A stretch of DNA of 64,000 bases from Aphanothece sp. CMT-3BRIN-NPC111 (lineage in GTDB: Bacteria; Cyanobacteriota; Cyanobacteriia; Cyanobacteriales; JAHHGU01), in contig JAHHGU010000014.1 of NCBI GenBank assembly GCA_019359765.1, positions 47,983 through 111,982 on the forward strand, written 5' to 3'. The notes under the pieces are model-generated. The model was not told the DNA's origin and did no database searches. It was given only the letters and a program-made list of their open reading frames with translations. Below are positions 25,000-34,859 of the stretch, piece by piece; positions within the stretch are counted from its first letter, which is position 1; each line of letters starts with the position of its first letter. Made by a program: the position numbers and the translations under genes.

Positions 25000-26865
25000 T
25001 TAGTCTTTGCGCCCAGCTTTTTCCTCTTCCCTTTCCTTCTCCTCTTTCTCTTTCTGCTCCTCTAGGAGTTTTTTCAACCGTGCCTTGATTTGGGCGTGCC
25101 GCGCTACCCCCTCATAGGTGTAACGATTGTAGCCGTTGCGCTCAATCAAATTTTCTAGATACTCAACCCGATCGTTGGTGACTGGGTGGGATGACAACCA
25201 ACTAAACACTGGGCGATCGCGCTCTTGCTCTTCAAGGTTCAGCATCAGGTTACGCATTCCATCTGCCGCGTAGCCGGTAGAAACCAGAAGGCGCGTACCG
25301 AGAATATCTGCCTGACGTTCCATATCACGGCTGTAGTCGAGAACTACGAGATTGGCGAGGGTGCCTCCATAAGGGATATATTGCGTCACGTTAGCGGTTA
25401 AATTTCCCTGCGTAGCCAGTTGAAACCCATGAGATAAGACAGCATGGGATAATTCATGAGCCATTAAACCTGCTAATTCCGCCTCTGAGTCCGTCTTGAG
25501 AATTGCACCAGCATTCACAAACACCTTACCCCCAGGGAGGGCAAAAGCATTGAGATCTTCGTCGTTTATCACATAAAACTCGTATTCAAAATCATTGCGA
25601 CCGGCAACTGTCGCCAGTTTGTTTCCCAATTCCCGTACGTACTCCACGGTTTCTGGGTCTTCTACCAATTCCAACTGCCGTTTGGCTCTGTCAGCTATGC
25701 GCTCTCCTACCGCTGATTCCCCACGCAACAGCATTGCTGTCGATTGTATCGCTGTAAAAGGACCAAATAAACTGCCGGTGAGGGCATAACCCACTGCCCC
25801 AGTGAGTACGTTGGCAATGGTATTGCCTCTCAGCTCTGCCCGAAGATACGATTGGTACCGTTCTAGATTCTCATCTGCAATTTTGGCAAATTCTTCAGCC
25901 TCCGGACGATCTGGGTTAAGCAGGGCAAATTGACGCGCTGCCAGCGAAGCTTCCAACCACTGTTTCGATTCCCTTAGCGCCGCAATTTTTGCTTTTAATA
26001 AATCTGGCTGATTCGGATATAGTGTTGTTGCTCGCTCTAATACTTGGATAGCTTCTTCACCACGCTTGTAATCTTTTAGTGCCTGGGCGTACTGCAATTG
26101 ACCAGGAATAAATTCCGGATACTTTTCGACTAATAACTGGAGCGGTACGAAGATTTTGGATTCCAAATTCTGTGCCAAACCCGCATTAGCCATACGCCAG
26201 TAAGCCTGCCCCGCCGGTGCCAGCTTTGCAGGATCGGTAATCGGATCTCGGCGCTCGCTCATCGTCGATGCGGCTTGTGAGAAGGGGGTTTTGACTTGTC
26301 GGTACAACTGCTCGGCTGCGGCGAATTGTCCCCCCATATACAGCCTATCTGCTTCGATTAGCTTCTGCTGCTTGGCAATTTCTTCTGGACTAGGTGCCGC
26401 TTCTGTATCTTTATCTTTAGCTGGGGTTGTTTCTGGCTTGTCAGTAGATGAGGGACTGGTTGTTGTAGTTGTTTCCTTAGTATCGGTCGCTTCCGGGCTG
26501 GATGCTGCAACGCCTGTATTTGTTTGGGGAACATCTTGACCAGACACCGGAGTAATTTCCGGAATCACCAGAGTTGGGGCTTGAGATGTTGTGTTTTGGG
26601 ACTCTGCTAAAACAGCACCGCCTGACACTGGCGTAATTCCCGGAATCACCAGAGTTTTGCGGTACTTCACCAGTTCAACGGTTCCGTCTTGCCCTATAAG
26701 ATTTAGTGTTGTTGGCTTTTCCGCCGTGTTAGGGGCTGGGCTTTCTACCCCCTGCACTTGAGCCATTGATGGGAAAGTTGGCAGCAGTACGAGGCTTAGG
26801 GGCATAACGCTGCCGAGAGTGATGAGCAAGGCATTCCAGGCTGGCTTCATATTTGCTGATGGCAT
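25000..26865 (-). CDS. M48 family metalloprotease with TPR-like region (BepA/YfgC-type)
   Basis: A 621-residue protein. A signal segment (LLITLGSVMPLSLVLLPTF) precedes a low-complexity Thr/Pro/Ser region with a direct internal duplication (LVIPGITPVSGG, then LVIPEITPVSGQ). The middle (about 175-330) contains TPR-like helices, and the C-terminal peptidase has GLMAHELSHAVLSHG with HExxH, plus RQADILGTRLL. Such envelope proteases process or degrade outer-membrane and periplasmic proteins. The C-terminal tail is charged (EEQKEKEEKEREEEK). Met6 is an alternative start. Confidence 0.88.
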   Translation of the reverse strand: MPSANMKPAWNALLITLGSVMPLSLVLLPTFPSMAQVQGVESPAPNTAEKPTTLNLIGQDGTVELVKYRKTLVIPGITPVSGGAVLAESQNTTSQAPTLVIPEITPVSGQDVPQTNTGVAASSPEATDTKETTTTTSPSSTDKPETTPAKDKDTEAAPSPEEIAKQQKLIEADRLYMGGQFAAAEQLYRQVKTPFSQAASTMSERRDPITDPAKLAPAGQAYWRMANAGLAQNLESKIFVPLQLLVEKYPEFIPGQLQYAQALKDYKRGEEAIQVLERATTLYPNQPDLLKAKIAALRESKQWLEASLAARQFALLNPDRPEAEEFAKIADENLERYQSYLRAELRGNTIANVLTGAVGYALTGSLFGPFTAIQSTAMLLRGESAVGERIADRAKRQLELVEDPETVEYVRELGNKLATVAGRNDFEYEFYVINDEDLNAFALPGGKVFVNAGAILKTDSEAELAGLMAHELSHAVLSHGFQLATQGNLTANVTQYIPYGGTLANLVVLDYSRDMERQADILGTRLLVSTGYAADGMRNLMLNLEEQERDRPVFSWLSSHPVTNDRVEYLENLIERNGYNRYTYEGVARHAQIKARLKKLLEEQKEKEEKEREEEKAGRKD

Positions 26866-27290
26866 CTATTATGAAACTATTTTTTTAGACAGCTTAATTG
26901 TTCAAAAAGTTCATCAAATTGCAGCTATTACGCCCAATATACTTTATAGAGCAATTTTTAGCCGAAACTAAGATTCAATAGCTATAACTTTTATTATTTA
27001 ATATTTTAATTTTTTTGTAGAAGTAGCTAGATGTTTGTAAGCGAAGTAATTTGAGTAAGAATATAGGTAATATCTTGCTTTTATAGGGAAAATTGCTTTC
27101 TTGAGCTAAAGCCCCCTCAGCTACGTCCTAAAGCTTCGTCTGCGTCCCTTTTTTTGCCCCAGCAGTATGCTGATGTGCCCTGGCTATTGTGCTACAGCGG
27201 ATGGTACGACTCATCAAGAAATGTTGCTAATGTGCTGGAATAGCTGCAGGGTGTAAAAGTGCGATCGCATATTCCCTACTCCCTCTACAA
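26866..27290. other. AT-rich gap before the histidine phosphatase gene
   Basis: About 425 bases between divergent genes. The first 200 bases are very AT-rich and could hold promoters for both genes. I see no ORF with coding character, no RNA gene and no strong repeat. Confidence 0.4.
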
Positions 27291-27962
27291 TTGAGCGTGG
27301 AGAACAGCAAGAGAAACACGACTTTGAGCCTAAAGCTTTATTTCCTCCGCCACGGACAAACCGCCCGCAGCCGCGAAAATGTATTCTGTGGTGCCCTTGA
27401 CCCAGAATTAACTCCAGAGGGTCTGGAGATGGCACAAGCTTTTGCTGCTGCCTACCGTTCTACACCCTGGACAGCTATCTTTTCTAGTCCCATGCAGCGA
27501 ACTATCGCCACAGCGCAACCTCTACGCGATGCGCTAGGAATGCAGATGGAACTGCGAGACGGCTTGAAAGAAATTAGCTATGGCAAGTGGGAAGGTGAAA
27601 CTGTAGAAACTGTAGCCCGTGACTATCACGATGATTACATTCGCTGGTCAGCCGATCCCGCTTGGTATCCACCGACTGAAGGAGAATTAGCGGTGGCGAT
27701 CGCATCTCGCGCCTTGCAGGTGATTGAAGAAATTAAGCAGCAGTACTCTACAGGTAACGTTTTGATTGTTTCCCACAAAGCCACCATCCGGATTATGCTG
27801 TGCAGCTTGCTGGGAGTTGATGTGGGGCGCTTCCGCTATCGCCTCGGATGCCCAGTTGGTTCTGTCAGTATAGTGGAATTTGGCTCTCATGGCCCGTTAC
27901 TTCATGCCTTGGCTGACCGCACCCATCTCGATGAGCGTCTGCGTACATTGCCGGGAACTTAA
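27291..27962 (+). CDS. histidine phosphatase family protein (phosphoglycerate mutase-like)
   Basis: A 223-residue protein with the RHG motif YFLRHGQTARSRENVFCG (catalytic His) near 17-34, ELTPEGLEMAQAFA, FSSPMQRTIATAQPL, LKEISYGKWEGET and VLIVSHKATIRIML (second catalytic His). This is the broad-specificity cobC/PGM-like branch. Cyanobacterial members act on sugar phosphates, alpha-ribazole phosphate or as phosphoserine phosphatases, so the substrate is open. Start is TTG at 27291 or GTG at 27297. Heptad repeats follow the stop. Confidence 0.88.
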   Translation: MSVENSKRNTTLSLKLYFLRHGQTARSRENVFCGALDPELTPEGLEMAQAFAAAYRSTPWTAIFSSPMQRTIATAQPLRDALGMQMELRDGLKEISYGKWEGETVETVARDYHDDYIRWSADPAWYPPTEGELAVAIASRALQVIEEIKQQYSTGNVLIVSHKATIRIMLCSLLGVDVGRFRYRLGCPVGSVSIVEFGSHGPLLHALADRTHLDERLRTLPGT

Positions 27963-27966
27963 AATA

Positions 27967-28001
27967 GTTTTGAGTTTTGAGTTTTGAGTTTTGAGTTTTG
28001 A
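27967..28001. repeat. heptad tandem repeat (GTTTTGA x5)
   Basis: Five perfect copies of GTTTTGA. This belongs to the short tandemly repeated repeats widespread in cyanobacteria. Similar arrays lie at 44753-44780 and 54389-54416. Confidence 0.95.
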
Positions 28002-28147
28002 AGAAGTTTTTAATTCAAACTTAATATTCAACATTCCGCCGACCTCGCTTCCATACACCCAGATCGGCTGCTATAACTGCCTAGTTGCTAAAAGCTAATT
28101 GCTAATTGCTATAACTACTAACTACTAACAATCCCAAGTTAGCGCCT

Positions 28148-29677
28148 CTACATAGGACAGTTTGTAGTTTTAGCAGCCTCAAGGGCTTGGGATAATATTT
28201 CCAGAGCTTTATCCTTCTTTCCAGTTGAGTTATATTGAGCAGCTATACTCGCTAGCGCATTGGCTTTAGGAGACTCATCCTTTATAGTTGGAATCGTTGC
28301 CGCTATCTCTAGGGCGCGATCGTATTGTTTTGCTTGGGCATAGGCGATCGCTATCTCAGCCAATCTGCCAGCTTTGTCATTGGTATCCTTTATTGTCTCG
28401 CTTACCTGAAGCGCTTGGGATAATACCTCTTTAACTCTCTCCTCTTTCCTTGCTTGCCCATACTGGTTAGCTATCCCCATCAAAGCTTTAACTTTCTCAT
28501 TAGCATCCTCTATTGCATTGGCTACCTGCATAGCTTGGTGGTATTCTTTAGCTTTGGCGTAGTTAACTGCTATCTCAATTAACTGACGGGCTTTTTCATC
28601 GGCCTTTTCTATCGTTTGGCTAACCTGAAGTGTGTAGGATAATACGGCAACGGTTTGCTCGGTTTGTCCCGCTTCCCGATAGACAGTGGCTATGTTCGTC
28701 AATTGAGCGAATTGACGAGGGGAATCCTCTATTGTCTTGGCTACTCGTAGCGCCTCGGAAATAATCTCAGCCGCTTGTTGTTTTTGTCCCGCTTCCCGAT
28801 AGACAGTGGCTATATTAGTCAATTGAACGGCTTTGTCATCGCTCTCATCTACTGTATTAGCTGCTTGTAGCGACTGAAATAATATCTCATCTGCTTGCTT
28901 TTTCTTGCCCCCTTTGACGTACAGGCTGGCTAAATTAGTCAGTTGACTCGCTTTATCATCAGCATCCTCAATACTGTTGATTACCTGTAAGGCTTGGTCG
29001 TATTTTCCAGCCTTCTTCGCTATTTCACTCAATGCCCTGGCTTTGGAGGCATTTACTTCTATTGTGTTGGCTAATTGGAAAGCTCGGTCATATTGCCCCG
29101 TTTTTGCATACTCAATGGCTATTCTGCCTAAGGTACTTGCTTTGATAACATCATCCAAGATATTGTTAACTACCTGTAACGCTTGGCTGTATTGCCCAAT
29201 TCTTGCATAATCGATAGCAATCCTTTGCAACACAATGTCTTTGACAGGAGGATAAGATATTGTTTCAGCTACCTGTAAGGCTTGGGCTGATATTTCAGCA
29301 GCTTTATCCTTTTGCCTAACTTTCCTATACTCGGCAGCTATGTCCTCCAACAGGTTAGCTTTGTCATCAGCATCCTCTATCGTATTGGCAACCTGAATCG
29401 CTTCGGATAATATCTCAATGGCTCTATCCGGATGTCCCGCCTTTAGATTGTTGCGGGCGATACCTACGGTAGGCTTTGCCAACGCCCTCAATACATTGAC
29501 TTTGTGAGAGGAATTGTCTATTGTCTGGGCTACTTGCAATGCCTTGTCATCTTGTCCGGCTGCTGCATACTCACCAGCTATCTGGGCGATCGCCCCAGTG
29601 GCACAATGACTATCACCTGAACAAGCAGAACAAATGATGCTAACCCAAGCGGCGCTAGCTAAAATTTTTAGTTTCAT
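28148..29677 (-). CDS. TPR-like repeat lipoprotein
   Basis: A 509-residue protein with a lipoprotein signal (KILASAAWVSIICSACSG, Cys as the likely lipid site). The rest is about twelve degenerate helical repeats of the form A-x-x-Y-x-x-A-G-Q-x-x-x-A-x-Q-V-x-x-T-I-x-D, resembling TPR/Sel1-type scaffolds (YDRAFQLANTIEVNASKAR; VYREAGQKQQAAEIISEAL). Probably a periplasmic or outer-membrane protein-binding scaffold. The repeats have similar DNA (TGTCCCGCTTCCCGATAGAC occurs twice), implying recent duplication. Start codons of this gene and the divergent neighbour are at most 20 bases apart. Confidence 0.75.
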   Translation of the reverse strand: MKLKILASAAWVSIICSACSGDSHCATGAIAQIAGEYAAAGQDDKALQVAQTIDNSSHKVNVLRALAKPTVGIARNNLKAGHPDRAIEILSEAIQVANTIEDADDKANLLEDIAAEYRKVRQKDKAAEISAQALQVAETISYPPVKDIVLQRIAIDYARIGQYSQALQVVNNILDDVIKASTLGRIAIEYAKTGQYDRAFQLANTIEVNASKARALSEIAKKAGKYDQALQVINSIEDADDKASQLTNLASLYVKGGKKKQADEILFQSLQAANTVDESDDKAVQLTNIATVYREAGQKQQAAEIISEALRVAKTIEDSPRQFAQLTNIATVYREAGQTEQTVAVLSYTLQVSQTIEKADEKARQLIEIAVNYAKAKEYHQAMQVANAIEDANEKVKALMGIANQYGQARKEERVKEVLSQALQVSETIKDTNDKAGRLAEIAIAYAQAKQYDRALEIAATIPTIKDESPKANALASIAAQYNSTGKKDKALEILSQALEAAKTTNCPM

Positions 29678-29697
29678 GTTTGTCGATTAAACCCCCA

Positions 29698-30849
29698 ATG
29701 ATTCCCACTATTTCTACGATTCCTCTCATCCAAGTTGCTTCAGGCGATCATCTCTCGCTCCAATTTTACAAATTTACTGGCACTCAACCCGGCAAAAAAG
29801 CATATCTGCAAGCAAACCTACACGGCGCTGAAATTGTGGGTAATGCTGTGATTCACCAGCTAGTTGAGTTTTTAATAACTCTGGATGACGCTCAGCTATT
29901 TGGGGAAATATGGCTTGTACCTGTTTGCAATCCCATCAGCACCAACCAGCGTACTCATCATTTTTCCACAGGTCGGTACAACGTTTACGATGGCAAAGAC
30001 TGGAACCGCATCTTCTGGGATTATGAAAAAGAGTGTAATTATTTAGCAGCATTTGCTAAATCTCAAATTCATCTCGATCCATATGAGATCAGAAAAAACT
30101 ATCTTCAACTAATTCAGGAAAGCTTTGAAAAGCAATTAGAGAAAATCAATGCTCCTAGTGGAGTACCTCTGAGCGAACATTATCGTTCTCATCTGCAATC
30201 TTTATGTCTAGATGCAAACTATGTAATTGACGTGCATAGTTCCAGCAATCAATCTCTAGACTATTTGTATTGCTTCCGCAGTCGAGAAGCCAGCGCTAAA
30301 TTTTTTCTTCTTGACTATGGGATATTAATGAATGACATGACTGAATATGATGGTGATGCCTTCGATGAGGCATTCTTGAAGCCTTGGTTAGCTCTGGAGG
30401 ATAAGCTTATAGAGTTGGGCAAAGAAATTAGATTTGATGTAGAGTCATGGACGCTAGAACTTGGTTCTGGAATGCAAATGAATCCAGAGTCAGTGGAAAA
30501 AGGTGTACGTGGTATCAAAAACTATTTGGTACAAAAAGGCATCTTGAAACTACCAGGCTTTCCTTTACCAGAAACGGCAACCCAGGAAGTAGCTTTCACA
30601 CCCAAAAATCAGATCAAAAAGTACTATGCGCCCTCTGGTGGTATGATTCAATCCAGAATCCAAGTAGGAAGTTCGGTAAAAGCTGGGCAGAGACTTTACC
30701 AAATCCTCAGTTTCAATAAGGTTGGAGAATTACCCACTTTGATAGATGTCTGTGCAGAGCAAGGGGGTTTATTGTTTGATGTTTCAACGAACCATGCGGT
30801 CAACCAAGCAGAATATGTACTATCAATTATGGAGGTAAATAGTCAATAG
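29698..30849 (+). CDS. succinylglutamate desuccinylase/aspartoacylase family hydrolase
   Basis: A 383-residue protein of the M14-like AstE/AspA family. Zinc ligands fit YLQANLHGAEIVGNAVIHQL (His and Glu of H-x-x-E) and YVIDVHSSSNQSLDYL (third His), with WTLELGSGMQMNP supplying the catalytic Glu. The C-terminal segment (PSGGMIQSRIQVGSSVKAGQ) is the beta-barrel domain. Family members cleave N-acyl amino acids; the substrate is unknown. A TTG at 29680 adds six codons but would leave two bases to the divergent gene. The promoter must overlap that gene. Confidence 0.85.
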   Translation: MIPTISTIPLIQVASGDHLSLQFYKFTGTQPGKKAYLQANLHGAEIVGNAVIHQLVEFLITLDDAQLFGEIWLVPVCNPISTNQRTHHFSTGRYNVYDGKDWNRIFWDYEKECNYLAAFAKSQIHLDPYEIRKNYLQLIQESFEKQLEKINAPSGVPLSEHYRSHLQSLCLDANYVIDVHSSSNQSLDYLYCFRSREASAKFFLLDYGILMNDMTEYDGDAFDEAFLKPWLALEDKLIELGKEIRFDVESWTLELGSGMQMNPESVEKGVRGIKNYLVQKGILKLPGFPLPETATQEVAFTPKNQIKKYYAPSGGMIQSRIQVGSSVKAGQRLYQILSFNKVGELPTLIDVCAEQGGLLFDVSTNHAVNQAEYVLSIMEVNSQ

Positions 30850-30857
30850 ATTTTAGA

Positions 30858-30909
30858 TTGACCAAAAACAAAAAAGGCATCAAGCCCCTGACTTCGGTAC
30901 CGTGAGGAC
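30858..30909. repeat. 3' dispersed hairpin element, copy 1
   Basis: TTGACCAAAAACAAAAAAGG then CAAGCCCCTGACTTCGG and CCGTGAGGAC. The copies at 38862-38915 and 45621-45735 share the order: ACCA-rich lead, TCTCAAGYCCC, then a CGGTACCG or GAC-loop-GTC core. All three sit immediately after a stop codon. This could be a 3' terminator family or the end of an insertion element. Confidence 0.5.
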
Positions 30910-31092
30910 AATCCAAAATCCAAAATCGAATGACTTCACCCACTCTGGCGATCAAGCATGGACTTGAACTTAACTTAGGACTTTTTCGCTAACCTTGAGG
31001 CGAGGATTGAACCAAAACTGTTTGGTCATGAAAGTTCAAAATGACAGAGAGATTAACTTCTTGAAGCTTTTATAAATTATTACAGATACAGC

Positions 31093-32064
31093 ATGGAAGA
31101 TGACCGCGATACAGACTCAGCACTAAATAGCCTAGATGAATCAGTTGGATTTAGCATCCCCAAACCGCCGCAGGGGTTTAAATCTGGCTTTATCGGCATC
31201 ATCGGACGCCCCAACGTTGGCAAGTCCACTTTGATGAATCAGATGGTGGGGCAAAAAATTGCTATCACTTCGCCAGTAGCACAGACAACACGCAATCGCC
31301 TGCGGGGTATCCTGACAACGCCAGAAGCACAGCTAATTTTTGTCGATACTCCAGGTATTCACAAACCTCACCACAAACTAGGGGAAGTGCTGGTAAAAAA
31401 TGCCCGGATTGCTATTGAGTCAGTGGACGTGCTGCTGTTTGTTGTGGATGGTTCGGTGGAAGCTGGAGGAGGCGATCGCTTTATTGTAGATCTGCTTACC
31501 GATACCAAGACGCCAATCATCTTAGGGCTAAACAAAATAGACCAACAACCCCCAAATTTCCAACCTCTGGATGACAGTTATGCCAAGTTAGCTGCATCCT
31601 ATAACTGGCAGGTGGTGAAATTCTCCGCACTCACTGACGAAGGGCTGCAATCTTTACAACAGGTATTAATTGATAACCTAGAACTTGGTCCTTATTACTA
31701 CCCCCCCGACTTAGTAACCGATCAGCCAGAACGTTTTATTATGGGGGAATTAATCCGAGAACAAATTTTACTGATGACTCGCGAAGAAATTCCTCACTCA
31801 GTAGCCATCACGATTGACAAAGTAGAGGAAGACCCCAAAATTACCCGTGTTCTTGCCACAATTTACATCGAACGAGATTCCCAAAAAGGAATTTTGATTG
31901 GTAAAGGTGGCAGTATGCTTAAAGCGATCGGTAGTGCTGCCCGCGAACAAATGCAGAAATTAATCGCTGGGAAAGTTTATCTGGAACTATTTGTTAAAGT
32001 TCAGCCTAAATGGCGTCAGTCCCGCCTCCGTCTGGCAGAGTTAGGCTATCGAGTGGAAGAGTAA
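31093..32064 (+). CDS. era: GTPase Era
   Basis: A 323-residue protein. The GTPase domain shows GRPNVGKSTLMNQMVGQKI (G1), TTRNRLRGI (G2), FVDTPGIHKPHHKLG (G3) and LNKIDQQ (G4). The C-terminal KH domain has ILIGKGGSMLKAIGSAARE and LFVKVQPKWRQ. Era binds the 3' end of 16S rRNA and assists 30S assembly. The extra 25 N-terminal acidic residues before GFKSGFIGIIG are typical of cyanobacterial copies. Confidence 0.96.
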   Translation: MEDDRDTDSALNSLDESVGFSIPKPPQGFKSGFIGIIGRPNVGKSTLMNQMVGQKIAITSPVAQTTRNRLRGILTTPEAQLIFVDTPGIHKPHHKLGEVLVKNARIAIESVDVLLFVVDGSVEAGGGDRFIVDLLTDTKTPIILGLNKIDQQPPNFQPLDDSYAKLAASYNWQVVKFSALTDEGLQSLQQVLIDNLELGPYYYPPDLVTDQPERFIMGELIREQILLMTREEIPHSVAITIDKVEEDPKITRVLATIYIERDSQKGILIGKGGSMLKAIGSAAREQMQKLIAGKVYLELFVKVQPKWRQSRLRLAELGYRVEE

Positions 32065-32615
32065 GGAACAAACAAGCCGCTTGTCGAGTCAATTCTCCTG
32101 CTGTCCACAGACTTCATTCTGTGGCTGCATAAACTTCGTCTAACTATACAGATTTAGAAAAAACCAAAAGTAATTATAGCAATCGCCAAGACAGTTAGGA
32201 CATATATGAATTTAGACGTTCCGATGGAACGTCTTGACCAAAGTTCGTTTGTCCTCAGCAATGTGTCCACTGCTATAACAAGCACAGCACTGCTGTGCCC
32301 CTAATCTTGTCCCAGCGAAAGCAGCCTTGAGGGGAAACTCCCCAAATCTGCATTTCCTGTGAAGTAAATGTGGGTAATGACAAGTCCTGAAGAGTGTGGA
32401 CACACTTTAAATGGGTTATTGCGGAATTTACTGTATAAATAACTACTAAATTCCGTGAAAAGCTTCAATCATTACAAACGTATATAATTCACTTCGTTAA
32501 AGCTGAACTTTAAGCATTATCTAGAAATTATTTAAGTTAGCTAGGAACTTTTTGGGCGAGTATCTCTTCAATCTATGTGGAAACTACTTAAGTAAAAACA
32601 CTGAAGGAGACTACC
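32065..32615. other. gene-poor stretch between era and a secreted-protein gene
   Basis: About 550 bases. It holds a palindrome (32214-32234) related to the MITE-like element and an AT-rich segment (32400-32600) that probably contains the promoter of the following gene. No ORF is convincing. Confidence 0.4.
32214..32234. repeat. palindrome AGACGTTCC-GAT-GGAACGTCT
   Basis: A nine-base perfect inverted repeat with a three-base loop. It is a shorter version of the central palindrome of the element at 16688-16716 (TTGACGTTCC core). Confidence 0.6.
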
Positions 32616-33227
32616 ATGAAAAGAGCTATCTTTGGAGCGACCTTAGCTGTACTAAGCCTCAGCCTTCCTGCAATGGCTGCTACTAGCTATAAGTATCAGG
32701 TAAAGGGACAAAGTGCTAATGCTGGGTTTTACCAATATGACGAGTGCAATTCCAACAGCGTCTATGTTTATGCAGGCGACAACGTTACTAGAAATGCTCC
32801 CGGCGCTCCCACTTCTCAGAAATATGCAGAAATATACTATTCCAACTACAACTTCTGCACGGGAGTGGGATCGTATAGTTATGGATCTAGTTCAGACGCA
32901 ACCTTCACTACCAACCAGCTGAACTCAGCCAATTTAAAAGGCACCTTTACAGTCAATGAGTACTTGCCAGACGGTTCATCAGGCACAACCAAAACCGTAA
33001 ATGTAGACTTGACGTGGACAGGAACGGGCGATACATACCGTGGCAACAGCCATTCCCACTTCCAAGGTTCTGGCTACATCTCAAATTCCCGGTACATCGG
33101 TGCTTACCGTGACTCACAAGTATCAGGCAGCGTCACTGCGGATGGGAAAAATTTGATTGCCAATCTGTCCAGCTACGGTTCTCTAAGCACCTCTAACAGC
33201 GGCTCCCTAGAGATCATCAAAAGGTAG
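32616..33227 (+). CDS. secreted protein of unknown function
   Basis: A 203-residue protein with a clear signal peptide (MKRAIFGATLAVLSLSLPAM, cut near AMAAT) and a strong ribosome site (AAGGAG, seven bases before ATG). The mature part is Ser/Gly/Tyr/Thr-rich with alternating beta-like strands (TSYKYQVKGQSANAGFYQYD; KGTFTVNEYLPDGSSGTTKT; NLIANLSSYGSLSTSNSGSL) and one Cys pair (DECN ... NFCTG). It resembles an extracellular beta-sandwich. I do not recognise the family. Confidence 0.7.
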   Translation: MKRAIFGATLAVLSLSLPAMAATSYKYQVKGQSANAGFYQYDECNSNSVYVYAGDNVTRNAPGAPTSQKYAEIYYSNYNFCTGVGSYSYGSSSDATFTTNQLNSANLKGTFTVNEYLPDGSSGTTKTVNVDLTWTGTGDTYRGNSHSHFQGSGYISNSRYIGAYRDSQVSGSVTADGKNLIANLSSYGSLSTSNSGSLEIIKR

Positions 33228-33308
33228 ATTGATTGGTAAGTTGTGTAGGGGCACTGATCCATGCCCCTACAATTATTAGGTTGGGTATCTGCCTTAATTG
33301 TGTTTTGT

Positions 33309-34559
33309 TTAGATGTTGAACCTCTGGCGATATCTTGCAAATCGCTGATTCACCACCCTTGCATCTAGCCCAAACTGCTTCAAAGAATATTTATGGATGC
33401 CGTGTTTGTGCTGTGGGTTCTGGGCTATCCATTTGTTTATATTCTCCTCCATCTGAGTATTGAAGTTATACCCAAAATATTCATATATCTGACGTACCGT
33501 ACCAATTGGATCTTGCACGAGGGCACCATAGTTCACATCATAAAATCGGGCAGGGTCGGCGGAGTCCCGTGCTTGCATCGCACGCTCAATTGCATTTGCT
33601 AACCGATTAAGCCAGTGTTCGCCCACACCTGTGAGATCCACCTGGTCGGTATAAATTCCACGCGCCATAGCATTCAAACTGCATATAGAGGGCAGCACTT
33701 TCAGGGGATCGCGGTGTGTCTGAACGATGCAGGCATCTGGAAAAACGGCCAGCAGTGCATCCATGCTAAAGAGGTGTGCGGGTGCTTTTAGCGCCCAGTG
33801 GTCGCCTGGGTATCGCCACGCCAAGAGTTGTAGCTGTTGTCGATAGTACCTATAGGGGGCAACCATGTCATGTGCTGCCAGCCATTCCGTGTAGCTTGGT
33901 ATGTTAGCCCTAAATTCAAAAAGCAGGCTCACAAACTCATGTTCAAACAGGTTATTGCATTCCTCAGGCCCTTTTGGATTTAAGTAATGTGCGGAGGCAA
34001 ACTTTGGTGCTAGATAGTTATATCGCTTGACCAATTTTTCGGCGTCCTGGATTCGGGGGTCGGTTTCGCGCGTTTGGTAATCAGGCGGGGGCGAAGGACT
34101 AAATAATTCCCATAAATGCAGCCATCGACTTGAGGGATCTTGAGACAACAAATTATGCAGAAAGGTGGTGCCAGTCCGAGGTAATCCAATCACGAACAGC
34201 GGTTTTACAATAGGCACTTGTAAGATTTCCGGGTGCCTTTTGAGATCGTCCTGGATACGCAACCTATTCACTAGCAGGCGGATTAAGTACTGCTGAAGCA
34301 GATATCGACCGACAAAGCTGAGATTGGCTTCTTTCTCTAAAGATGCAAGTAGTATCCTTAAAGGAACCCGAAAACTTTCATCGCCCCAATCAGATAATTT
34401 GGTTTGGCGTTGTGCGGCTGACAACAGCGATTCTTCTGAAAGGTTAGCTATGGGTACACCGCTTCGCCTGAGTGTGCTACCCGCCCAGTTGACAAGGCGA
34501 AGCCACTGAGGGCGATAGGGATGTTCCAACGTTTGGTTCAGGTTCGAGGTCTCTGTCAT
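33309..34559 (-). CDS. sulfotransferase family protein
   Basis: A 416-residue protein. FVIGLPRTGTTFLHNLLSQD near 118-137 is the 5'-phosphosulfate loop of sulfotransferases. IVQTHRDPLKVLPSICSLNA carries the 3'-phosphate-binding Arg/Ser. C-terminal YDVNYGALVQDPIGTVRQIY is also family-typical. Uses PAPS; the acceptor is unknown (lipid, glycan or small molecule). TGGAG precedes the ATG. Confidence 0.88.
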   Translation of the reverse strand: MTETSNLNQTLEHPYRPQWLRLVNWAGSTLRRSGVPIANLSEESLLSAAQRQTKLSDWGDESFRVPLRILLASLEKEANLSFVGRYLLQQYLIRLLVNRLRIQDDLKRHPEILQVPIVKPLFVIGLPRTGTTFLHNLLSQDPSSRWLHLWELFSPSPPPDYQTRETDPRIQDAEKLVKRYNYLAPKFASAHYLNPKGPEECNNLFEHEFVSLLFEFRANIPSYTEWLAAHDMVAPYRYYRQQLQLLAWRYPGDHWALKAPAHLFSMDALLAVFPDACIVQTHRDPLKVLPSICSLNAMARGIYTDQVDLTGVGEHWLNRLANAIERAMQARDSADPARFYDVNYGALVQDPIGTVRQIYEYFGYNFNTQMEENINKWIAQNPQHKHGIHKYSLKQFGLDARVVNQRFARYRQRFNI

Positions 34560-34859
34560 CGCTTCGCTCCAGTTATGAGTTTTAAATTTTGAGTTATGAG
34601 TTTTGAATTAAAAGTTAAGAATTAATAGCTCCGCATGGGGCCTGAAATCCCTGTCTTTAGCCATGGAGAAGTCTTTTAGGCGTAGCACAAAACTTAAAGC
34701 CTTTATATCAAATCCCTACGGCTTCATTCATACCGATTAACTCAAAACTCTTGCTCTCCTGCGATCTTAATGTGCTTTCTTAAATGCCTCACAGCTTATA
34801 AGTGGTGATCGCCCAAGGCTAGCGCGTAGCACTTTTTTAAGAAGACAAAGTTGGGATAA
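34560..34859. other. repeat-rich intergenic stretch before aroB
   Basis: About 300 bases with degenerate heptads (GAGTTTTAAATTTTGAG, GAGTTATGAGTTTTGAATT), then TTAAGAATTAATAGCTCCGC, which recurs at 54421-54445. No gene is supportable. Confidence 0.45.
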
